A stretch of DNA of 36,932 nt from assembly GCA_000310025.1 (NCBI GenBank), contig FN649751.1, forward strand, positions 2,203,052 through 2,239,983, read 5' to 3'. Source of the stretch: Ectocarpus siliculosus. Taxonomy: Eukaryota > Sar > Phaeophyceae > Ectocarpales > Ectocarpaceae. The position numbers were made by a program, and so were the translations under genes. The notes under the pieces were generated by a model, which was not told the origin of the DNA, did not search any database, and worked only from the letters and a program-made list of their open reading frames with translations. Shown piece after piece: positions 1-10,092 of the stretch (position 1 is the stretch's first letter; the number at the start of each line of letters is the position of its first letter).

Positions 1-127
1 CCGCCGCGTTGGTTTGCAGATACGGAAGGTGAACGCACAAGGGCAGGAAAAAAAATGAAGCGGTGCAACATGAACGGGATGAATAACCACGATGCAAGAG
101 GACGCGTTCTTGGCGAAGCTAACCTAC

Positions 128-3100
128 CTTGGGGTTGCGCACTGTGATCCAGCAAGGGCCCATGAGCTTCCTCTTGATGAGGAAGGACTCGATGAGGGGC
201 GTGCGAGCGCCAAAGATGGCCTGGAAGGTCTTACCCCCGGACTCGCAAACGTCCTGCAACACCAGAGAGCGACAACCACCCCCACGCCAGAGAGAGAAAG
301 CGCGCGGGCAACCGGATCAATACCGAGAGGAAGAGAACGTAACGGCGACGAGAGAGAGGAGGGGGGGGGGGGAGGACAAAGTGGGAGAGAGAAAGACAGA
401 GAGCGAAAGAAAAAGAGGGAGCGGGGGGAGTACTCTTTCAGTCACTCGCTTGACATTTGACTCCGGATGTCTTCGAAACTGAACGGCGTTCTACTCCTCC
501 GAAAACGAGACACGTGGTGTGCAGGGGGGGGGGGGGGGTCGGTGTCTGTGCAAGGCGGCCAATCACAAAGCCTGACACCGCGGCGTATCTTGCGTTTCTA
601 GGAATCATGTCTCGGCTGAGACAAGGGTTGCGTGCAAAATGAAAGCGGTGGGGGGACAAGAACTAACACCATCGTATTATGGACACGGTACACGCGGCTC
701 CGAAGCAAACAGAACAAGAAGCTCTCCTGTCCCTTCTCACCTCCGGCAGCGCCGGGTAGCCAGCCGGGTACTTGATCTTGAGGTACTGCGTCTCCTCTCG
801 AGGAACGGACAGGTCGCCGAAAGCGTACTTGCGCATCACCGGCTTACATCTTCGATTGAGCGGCACACGAAACGTAGACGATGACAAAGAAACACAGGTA
901 CAATATGTCAAGTCTGTGCCACGAAAAGCGAGTATTTCAGACGGGTCCCACCAAACGGGGGAAGAGTCAGAGGTTGGTGTTTATTGGAGTTGGAAGGAAG
1001 CATTCCTTCACACAGCACACGAAACGCAGACGATGCCAAAAAAAAGGTACAAAATGTCTCGTCTGAAAAATTACCACGAAAACCATCCATGAGATAGATC
1101 GGTGAGCGCTTGGCAAGAAATCGAGGACTCTTTTGGCAAACTCTTTGTAGATATAAATTACGACCCCCGTAAGACAACAGAGCGAAATGGAGAGCTTTGA
1201 ACAAACTACTATTTACGTTGTATACCAGGGAAGGGATTGTGATTGCTACTTCGACACCAAAAGAGCGCCAGGAGGGACAGGAAGGAACAACGCGCCTGAA
1301 CTGCTCCCCCTTTGCGTTGCGCTTGATCACCCTGGGCACCAGCACGGAGGCCATCTCCTGGTAGACGGCGCCGATATCGGCTCGCTTGGCGCTACCACCC
1401 CCGCCACCAGCGTCCTCATCGCCGTCACTGTATTCGCCGTCCTTCTCGACCAGCCTGCGGCAGCGGTAACGGTGAACGTCGGCGGTACAACAACCGCACC
1501 GCTTTCGTGTTGACTCAACTCGTCGGATGGCTGTGCGAAAACAAGAGCACTTGTTGGAAAAAATACACATTATTTGCAACACAGCAAGTGTGCGGCTATT
1601 ACACATGGCATTCTTCGATTCCACGAAAAAATTGAAGCTCTCCCTCCGACAACAGGACCAACTCATATCCCCATTAACAAAAAAAAAACAAGAGTAACAT
1701 CCCAAACACAACACACCTCGGCAGGACGAGCACCTCCCGCTCGATGCTGTGGACGGCGACGCAAGCGGAGAGGAACGTGGTGCCCGCGGCACCGGAGTCG
1801 CCTTGGGGCGAAGCCGAAGCCGAACCCGACGACGGCGACGGCACCGCCACCTTGCCGATGAGGTAAATCGTGCCGTTCTGCTCCGTGGCGTCGAGCCAGA
1901 ACATGCGCATGAACTCCCCGGTCTCGTCCTGCGGGAGACGAGGGTCGCAGAAGTTGCATGTGACGATTTTGCCGCAACAAATACACGCGCGCGGGTCAAT
2001 GGGGCCGCTATGCGTGAGAGGGAAGTTCGCACGCACGCACACGGCTTGTACTTTCAGTTGGTTGGTATCATGAAACAGACCGGAAGCTGAGCCGGGGTGC
2101 AAGAGGTATCTGTGAGCTTTTGGAGCCCTCTGACCAAGGAAAAAGTCGCACCCAAAAGTTAGAAGGCGTTTTCCATCTAATGCAAAAGGGAGTAGGAAAA
2201 CTGCGCGCACTCGTACTCACACAGCTAACTCTGAACAAATAATACGTACCAGTCACGACCCGACCCATGCGCGTTTGTACACAAGACGAAGGGCGCCGAG
2301 CGAGCGTAAAAACAGGTACGTACGGCGCACCGATTACTATTCCCACGTCTCGATAGCGGCCCGCAAAGCAGGGAACGCACGCAGAGTTCATCCGCGATTG
2401 ACGGCGGCTCCTCGAGAGGGTGGAAAAGTTCGAGATTAGAGTCTCCAAAGCCGAAGACGTAATACGGCGGTTTGTGTGGGGCGTTTTGCTACTTCTACAC
2501 GGTTCTGGCCCCGCACCCGTCTGTTTAGGTAGCCAGCCAGCACCATACTCGAACCAAGCACACAAGAAGAAGAAGAAGACACACACATCACGACAAGACG
2601 GCAAGCACACACACACGTGGGGTCCCAGATCATGGCCTTTAGAAAGCACTTTCGTTTTCAGACGCACTTAGTCTTTCATCGGTCAGTCGGTTAGCACTGT
2701 TGATGCTAACGATAAAAACACATACCGTGTTTTTTTCATCGATCAGCCGGTTAGCGCGGTCGACGCCAACAAAAAAAACACACACACACATACACACACG
2801 GCATGTACATTCAACGTCTCTCACCTTCTGCAGCCAGGAAGACGCCCAAAATAAATACAAACACACGGCATGTACAACTTCTCTCACCTTCTGCAGCCAG
2901 GACGAGGCGCTCGCGACCGAACCGGCGGGCGTCGAGGGCGCCTCGCTGAGCGAGTACTGCGGCCCCTGGAACTCCAGGCTTGGCATGTAGCTTCCCTTCC
3001 CCTCGCCGTCCTTTCTTACAGCCGCCGCCGCCGCCGCCGGTTTCTCCTCGACGGTCTTGGGGCGCAGGGCCGCCTCCGCGGCGGCGGTCACCGCGATGTC

Positions 3101-6100
3101 GTTGGTCTCCTTCATCCTGGCGAACCTCGACCGGGGCTTAGCGGAGGCAGCGGCGGCCGGAGCCGCCGCCGCCGTCGCTGTTGCGGGCGGTTCGGGCGAG
3201 ACCACCGCCGCGAGCTCCTTCTTCTCGTCGCCTCCAGCAGCAGCGGCAGCGGCAGCACCGTCACTGGCGGTGTCTCCGGCCTCATTTTCCGCCGCTGCAG
3301 CGATAATGCTGTCCGAGGCATCCTCCATGGCGGCGTCACCGTCACCGGCGTCTTCTTCTCCGTCGAAATGCTCGAACCCGCCGACATCGTCGCCGCCGTC
3401 CCCGCTTGCTCCCGGGTCGTCCTCGTAGTCTCGCACGGTCCAGGCGGAGGGCACCGGGGGGCGCCTGCTGTCGCTGCCCCCGCCGCCGGCACTGCTGCCG
3501 CGGGAGGCGGTGCTGCCGTAGGAGCGGCGGGAGCGCGCGCTCTGCGGCGTAACCAGGCCCCGCTTCCGCCTGGATAGGGGCATCGCTGACGACGAGGATG
3601 ACGACGGGCCGCCGCTGCTGCTGTTGCCGTTGCCCGGGGCGAGGTCCGCGATGGGGTTGGACGTTAGGTCGCTCAGCATGTCGTCCAGGTTGAGGCCACC
3701 GCCGGCGCCGGCGCCGCCTGCGTGTTGGTCGGTCAAAAAGCCAGGGGGTCGTGTTGTGTCAGAACAATGACGCCGGATCTTTGACGTTCGACGGTCGACC
3801 ACCCTTTGCATTCGATGGTCTACCCTCAAAGTGTCATCAGTGGGTGAGCTTTTCATCAAAGCCGTTGTGGAAAGCAACGCAGCGGCCGAAATAAAAAGGT
3901 AGGTGTTGACTACCGGCAACCTTTTTCTCTGCCATAAAATCGGTCGGTAGAAACCATTGCGGTAAGAGGCACCTCCATCGTAACAGCTGTGTGCACGAAT
4001 CAGAGATGGCCTTGGGCTAACACAGACAAGTTTGAACAAGGGTTTACCACTGCTGCACTGGTACAGATCAACTCAGTTCCCAGCCACGCCGAACCGTCAA
4101 TCTACAGGGTACCTGTTTCTACTGCATACACAAAGCCTGTCTCACCCCCACGGCGGCCTCCGGGCGCAGCAGAGGAGTTGCGGGAAAGAGCAGAGGGCCC
4201 GACGGTGCTACCGCCGCCGGTCCGGAGGAACTTCTTGATGCCCCCCCCGGCCTGGGACGCTTCATCTCCGAGCCTTTGTTTCGGCGTGTGCAGAGAGGAA
4301 AAATGGTCGGTAAACAAGATGCCGAAATAGACGCGAGACAAACACACGAGAGGGAGAGGAAACAACAACACCACTGCCTGGCACAACTTTTTATGTCTGT
4401 ATGTACACGGCCAGAGGGAGGAACAAAAGGAAGATATACCCTTAGGCGAATGTACGGGACCCCTTGGAGAGGCCACTCGACCCGACGGAGCAAAAATCAA
4501 GACGCACCCCAAGCACACACAAAATGAGTGACTCACTGGTTGAGCTTCCGAGCCTTGCGCCGAAGCGAATCCGCCTTGATCTTTCCGTTCACCCCCTTCC
4601 TGCCCCCTCCCTTGTCCCCCCTCCCCGCCGCTCCCTCCGAGCCGTCGGCCTTCTCTATGAACTCCTCGCCGTCGTCAGCGTAGCCCAGGCCGTCGTCGTC
4701 GACGACAAAGTCGTCCGCCTGCTGCCTCTTGCGGACGAGCTCCTGGTACTCTTCCTCGGTCACCTCGTCGTAGACCTCGTCATCGTCGTCCTGATGGGCG
4801 CGTTTCGGGAGAGACCCGGGGAGGCGGTGTCTAGAAAGGGGTAGATAGGTAATTCCAGAACAGGCTACTTATCGGACGTATCACACGCCGCGACCGATCA
4901 TGCAACTGCCGCCGCCGCAGCGCTTGTTAGATACCATTAGACTACTCGGACGGCAGTTAGATAAAGGCTAACACATAAGACCACTGACTGAGTGGTCTAA
5001 TGGGTTAGTTGGCCTTAATTTAATAGTATGCAGTGCTACATATACCGACACTTAGTGCTGCTGTTCCGAAGCCACAAGATCAGGCCTGCCATAGTTGGGG
5101 CCGGGGATGAGCGTTCGGTGGCCCCTGGATGGTGCCAGGTCTAGTGTCGGTTTGGCTGGAAGCAGCCGTATTTCTTTAGAACTCTCACGTGCCGACAGAT
5201 CGGCCAGCCACTCAACGGCACAAGCGGTATCTCGGACTTTCGCCATAACGCAGAGCGGCCACGTATCAAGCCAAGGCGGGCGGCGCCGGCCTCCAGTGTA
5301 ATGGAGCAACATGACGTACGCTACATAGCAGCAGTCGCGGATCCTCCGGTATTCTCCGTACGCATGCATACAATTGGGTATATTCTGAAGCGAGGGTCTG
5401 TGCGAAAAATTTCAAGACACATAGGCCTACTAATCAAAAATCGGGGTGATTTGGGGGGGGGGGGGCGGGGACATATACCCATGCATCCCCGGGTTTTCCC
5501 CCGAGGCGTCGGTGGCGTTAGGTTAGGGTTAGGGTTAGATTGATCAAGTCAAACGTAACCCTACAAGACCAAGGCTACGAGTAGATTTGCGAGACTATGT
5601 TCCCTATTGTGCAGTGCTAGAACGGGGCAAAGGCAAGTTTGCAAGGTAGGTGGTTGTGTTGGATGGTTAGCTGAGCTGCTTCGCTCATTTCGAGCTTTGG
5701 CCGAATGTACTGTACTTTTGTAGAAATGGGGCGCTACCGTACGTGTGTTCCTATAGCACGGCTGAGCGTGGGCCGGCTTCTGACGAGCAGATGCGGAAGG
5801 AGGAACGAGAGCGAGGCATGTTTGCAATCCATCTAACCTCATGGTAACTTTTCGACGATTCGTGGTAATTTTTCGAATTTCTCCCCCCTCCGCGGGGGGG
5901 GTGGGGGTAGGGCCAATGTGTCCAGATTTTTTTTTCGCACAGACCCTTGACTGAAGTAAGATATTTCGACAATTGGAGGAGAAAGTCTTGGCAACAGGGA
6001 AGACTCGCCGTTGGAGCTCCGCAGGTGTACTTGAGTCGCGAAACCATGCTAGCGATGTACACATTGCGGTGTGCAAAGCCAGCGATCTGGCAAGCGCCAC

Positions 6101-6983
6101 GCCGATCCATCTGCGCATTTGCGCGCGAAAACCCACGAAGGGCCCACTCTTGCCGTGGTGCAAATTTAGACAGTAGTCCATCCACAACGCATACCAACAC
6201 CGCTACTGCTGTGTGCTGTTGGGCGTGCCAGACAGTTCGTCTCAATGCGCGTGTCGGGGGTGAATACGCAGCCGAAGAACAGGGCGCGCATAAAAAGCTC
6301 CATGGCAACGCGGTGAACACTGCCGTATTGCAACATCACTGGGTTGGGAGGTTGGCGAGACCTTCCTGATGACAATTTCAAAACCTGCCCAACTCGAAAC
6401 GGTCGCGGGGTAAATTCTGGCAAGAACAGAGAGGCAGCAGCACTAGGTTTGGGCTGCAACCGAGGGTAGCGGGCACGTCGATCACACTCACTCGTGGAAT
6501 ACAGCGCTGACTGTTGGCTGTACTTCGCAAAGGGCACGGGGATGGAGGACGTGAGGGTGGTGCACCATCTGGCGGGTGTGTTCCAAAAATGTCGTTGTGG
6601 GGGAGTTGATATTTGAACATCCTCTGCCCTGGTTGACGGCAGCGCCATGCCGATTCACAAAACGATTTCTCCACCAAATGAACTACAACACACAGAAGCA
6701 CGACGCATAGAAGAGCGTGCGTCTGCAGAAATTGTACACGTACATGCCAACATAACACTACTCAACGCAGCAGCTGCTTGTGGCAACAGCATCGGCGCGG
6801 CTCTGAAGCCGCTGCCCAGCGAGCGACACAAATCGGCTCCTCGTTTCTCCTCACCTCGTGCTGCTCCGTCCTGCTCTCAAGGCCATCTCGCGCAGCACGC
6901 AGGCTTTCCAGCGCAGATGAGTGGGCCGTGGGCCTGACCCTCCTCTGCCGAGCGCTCGTGCGCCTCTCCTCTGTGCCGGACAT
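128..6983 (-). CDS. POLA1: DNA polymerase alpha catalytic subunit, 5' part (exons 1-8, partial at left edge)
   Basis: This is the catalytic subunit of the polymerase alpha-primase complex, which extends RNA primers at origins and on the lagging strand in the nucleus. Exons on the minus strand are 6983-6855, 4790-4537, 4273-4146, 3717-2888, 1928-1717, 1454 to about 1296, about 849 to 741, and 253-128. All joins keep one frame and give about 649 codons. All donors read GT and all acceptors AG, except the exon 6 donor. Family signatures are RARRxxALxxLR-type basic residues in exon 1, the acidic VVDDDGLGYADDGEEF segment in exon 2, GGGIKKF in exon 3, DDMLSDL in exon 4, MFWLDA in exon 5, KYAFGDLSVP in exon 7 and KLMGPCWITV in exon 8. 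The last precedes the exonuclease-like fold. The polymerase motifs lie beyond the window. Exon 4 is a long low-complexity linker rich in Ala, Ser and Gly. The ATG at 6983 is the first in frame. The exon 6/7 junction is the least certain. Confidence 0.9.
866..1077. repeat. Direct repeat spaced 150 bp in POLA1 intron 6
   Basis: The segments 866-930 and 1016-1077 share gcacacgaaacg-agacgatg, ggtacaa-atgtc and ccacgaaa blocks in the same order. Read on the gene strand, this is the pyrimidine-rich stretch just upstream of the exon 7 acceptor, so the duplication copied a branch-point/pyrimidine tract region. The distal copy does not carry a copy of exon 7. Confidence 0.7.
2675..2794. repeat. Two-copy tandem repeat of 60 bp in POLA1 intron 4, followed by a CA-rich tract
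   Basis: The segments from 2675 and 2735 share the core ttcatcgnTCAGncGGTTAGC and the following GCTAAC/GCCAAC plus A-rich stretch, with several substitutions. The copy ends in a CA-rich tract that borders the duplicated splice donor. It is old enough to have diverged. No function is suggested. Confidence 0.75.
2794..2902 (-). repeat. Tandem duplication of the exon 4 splice donor of POLA1
   Basis: Two near-identical blocks (2794-2839 and 2861-2902) each contain the exon end SSWLQK followed by a GTGAGA donor. The two donors lie 63 bases apart, which is 21 codons. The intervening sequence has no stop in the exon frame, so use of the distal donor (exon end 2825 instead of 2888) would add 21 residues without breaking the frame. 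The proximal donor gives the better fit to the conserved protein. Confidence 0.85.
4791..6854 (-). other. POLA1 intron 1 (2.06 kb)
   Basis: The intron runs between the GTGAGG donor after 6855 and the CAG acceptor before 4790 and joins exons in phase 0. It holds G-runs near 5451-5470 and 5889-5905, a short telomere-like tract at 5517-5538, and no reading frame that resembles a known protein. The two strands near 5881-5910 can form a C-run/G-run hairpin around CCGCGG. I see no intact mobile element, although the base composition around 5400-5950 differs from the flanks. Confidence 0.7.
5517..5538 (+). repeat. Short interstitial telomere-like repeat (TTAGGG-type)
   Basis: The sequence reads GTTAGGTTAGGGTTAGGGTTAG, three to four units of the canonical TTAGGG repeat, one with a missing G. 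It lies inside POLA1 intron 1, just right of a G-run and a CCCGGG-containing stretch. Such tracts can arise by double-strand break repair or come with transposon ends. Confidence 0.85.
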
Positions 6984-7811
6984 AACTGCTCCCTCGTTGT
7001 TGCGATGAGCAGATGAGTGCGTTGCTGCTGGTTCTTCTCTCACGCGACAGCAAGAGAGGGAGTTATCTTAACCTCGCCAACAGTCTCAACGACGACAGCG
7101 ATGAAAAACCAGCAACACCAACAGTGCACTGAAGCAACAGGTGGTTAGCTTGTCGATCTGCAGTTCACACGCGCCTCTTCTCCCTGATACAGCCAGTGGA
7201 GTGGTCGTGGATCGCATCTGCTGTGCTTAGCACTTGAGCAAATTTGAATTCATGGGGGCACCGTAAAATCAAACGAATCGCGTAGGATGCCCCATATCCT
7301 AAAGCGGGCAAAAGTGAGGGGGGAGGTGTCGGGTCGCCGTTGGGTGCTGTCGTCATGTACAGCATACTCACTGCTTGCTGCTAACGGGTTACTCGCGGGT
7401 CACGGGTAAGCCAGAAGCTCGACAGCTAGGCGTGAGAAGGCGGGACTCATGAGTAGTAGAAGGAGCATGAAGGGCGAAGCTCGCGGCGCCGTGGCGGCAA
7501 CAGTGGGCGGTGAACAAGGAGGAAAGAATCCATTTCAGTGTGTCCTTGACAAGGAGAACAGGCCCGACGGTGAGAGCGGTACATAGCAGCGTAGTACGTG
7601 TTTCGAGCATAGGCAGGGAAGTTTCAGCAGCCGCACGCAAAAACGATTGCGTGCGTTTCTCCTCTTCGCACTCTCGCGCCCGTCCGCCTTCCATAGTTTG
7701 AGCTGCAAGAAAACTCACACCCCTGTTTTCCGCATGCACCCCGCGCGCCATTTTTTTTCGGTTGATGGATTTGGCGTGCACGCCCGTCCGCCTTCACCAG
7801 ACAACAGAGAG
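6984..7811. promoter_or_regulatory. Shared divergent promoter region between POLA1 and the Aurora kinase gene
   Basis: The 828 bases separate the POLA1 ATG (minus strand) from the Aurora kinase ATG (plus strand), and no other convincing gene lies between. It should hold both transcription starts and both 5' untranslated regions. A TTTGGCGT at about 7768 differs by one base from the E2F consensus TTTSSCGC and lies 40 bases before the Aurora ATG. A CGCGCGCC followed by a T-run lies at 7741-7758. No TATA box is obvious. The E2F reading is tentative because the match is imperfect and short. Confidence 0.55.
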
Positions 7812-9048
7812 ATGGGCAAGCGCGAGGGGCGACCAGGGGAGGCAGCAGCGGTGAAGCAAGCGGAACTCAAGGTAAGGAACGCTGAGAGAGAATGAGAGAA
7901 AGCATCCATCCTTTTCGAAAGTAGTTTTATGACAACGAACTATTGCTGGATCACACTGCTGTATCCTCCTTACCGCTGTACATCGCGGCAGTCTCAGGAA
8001 TGTTGGTGCGATCTCGCCGTTGGCCAGTTTTCCCACGCGACGACCTTTCCACCCGCTGATTTGTGTATCATTATTGTTCATACCGCATACTTCCCCCTCC
8101 TTCGTGTTTCACGCGTACGTGATTTTTTGGTGAGTGACGAGTGCCCGTTGAATCGAAACCACGGTCTTGCTCTTCAAAGGAGGTCTGACTTGTGGTACAT
8201 ACAATATTCAATTTCAATCTTATTGTCCGCGTGCGATCCTTTGAGTACCACCGAGCTCCGTTGATGCCGTGGCGTGCTGCTATCTGGGTGGCTCACCCTG
8301 AGGGGTGTTGCTACACGTCGAAGCAACTAGCACAAAGTGCCCAGAGCAAGCAGATCCCTGTTCTCGAGTGCACTAGTACAATATACCGCCTGATATTCCA
8401 TCAACGGTCGCCTCTTTTGCTGCCCTCCGGCATCGCCGCGACAAACATCATGTACTAACTTACATACACCCCCACACGCAGGGCAACAATATCAATAACA
8501 CCTCGCCCGCCGAGGGGGCGCAACGCGTAAGGACCAACACCCCGCCTAGCGGAGGTCCACAGCGCGTCAAGCTCAAGCAACCTCGGGGAGATGGAGGGGG
8601 TGGCGACAGCGGCAGCAGCAATAGGAATAGCAGCACCGGCAGCACCGGCAGCGTAGGAACAACGGCCCGGAAGGGCAAGCACTGGACCGTCTCCGACTTC
8701 GAGATAGGCTGTCCTCTGGGGAGGGGAAAGTTCGGCTCGGTGTACCTGGCAAGGGAGAAGAGGACGCGCTACATCGTGGCCATCAAGGTCCTGCAGAAGA
8801 AGCAGCTCCTCAAGGCTGGGGTGGAGCACCAGCTTCGCCGAGAGATCGAGATCCAGTCCCACCTGAGGTAAGCAGTTGACTGTTCCGGGCCAGGATACGG
8901 AGCGGGAGGGCCTCTGTTGCACCGTCTCTGTGTTGTTTTGAGTGCGCATGCTGCTTCATGCCAAATCTGGGAGTTTGGGGAGCAGCTGACTGTTTGTATT
9001 GGTCTCACGTCTTGGCAAGGTGTCTGTTTTTTCCGATTTCATGTCTTG

Positions 9049-9079
<31 letters not shown>

Positions 9080-10027
9080 GACGTTGTTACACGCGTGGCA
9101 AGGAAGCGCATCTTAACTGAGTTCCGCGATGGCGATGCGATGGCAAGCTCCCGTAGTGCCCGTTCTTGGTTGTTTCTTCTGTGAGTGTTGCGGTAAGTTC
9201 CGCTGAGACAGCAGTATACAGCCACGAACTTATGACTTTGGCTTTGCGCGGCACGTGACGGTAAGTCTCCCACCCCGCCTAATTTTATCAAAGCGGTCGG
9301 GGGGGCGGCGACAGGTTTCAAAGCGTACGCTACCAGGGTCCTGCATCCTGTTCTGATTCAGAGTGGTTTTGAAGAAGTCGCACTCGCCGAGAGCTAGCTC
9401 TCCGAAGATGTGTGGGTAGCGAAGCTCAATGATCCACCGGTGGCGTACTGTGTCCATCCTCCTCTCGCCGTGACAACCTTATCCTCGAGGGGCGAACCAA
9501 GAAAAGCGCTGCACCGCCCTTGGTATATGCTGTGTCTACGAAGCGAGAAATCGGTTTGTCGAACCTCCGTCCGAATTGACCCCATCATCCTATCGGGAAT
9601 GTAGATAGGATGACGATGACTCCGTTTAGGACACCCCCTGTTCTGAAATTGCCACGCCATCTAGGTGGAAACGGGGCTAGGAGTTCGCTATATGGCAACC
9701 GTAGTCTAGTTAATTGTGCTTGGCACGACCGTTTATGGTGCGGGGTAGTTGCACCAGTATTCCCCCGCTCTTGTTCTATTGTCGCGCCCGCCCTTCCCCC
9801 TTGGTGGGCGAAGAGTAAAGAATATTTGATTATCGCGTTGAGAGGGTTACCATGGTGCGAAGACGCTCACACGCTCTCAAACTCGGTCTGATAGGCACGG
9901 ACGTGTTGCACGGTTGCTCCGCCTCACTTGCTGCTAGGAGATTGCGTGGTCAACGCAATGTCCCATAGAGGCGGAAAGCAAGCACAGAATGAATTGGTCT
10001 GATTTCCCGCTTTCGTTCTCATTGCCG

Positions 10028-10092
<65 letters not shown>

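Noticed and set aside
92-482. Plus-strand frames of about 120 codons at the left edge
   Set aside because: They are antisense shadows of POLA1 exon 8 and a GA-rich intron and have low-complexity composition.
2870-3577. Long plus-strand frames opposite POLA1 exon 4
   Set aside because: GC-rich codon composition of exon 4 leaves the antisense strand open. The minus strand carries the conserved motifs and splice sites.
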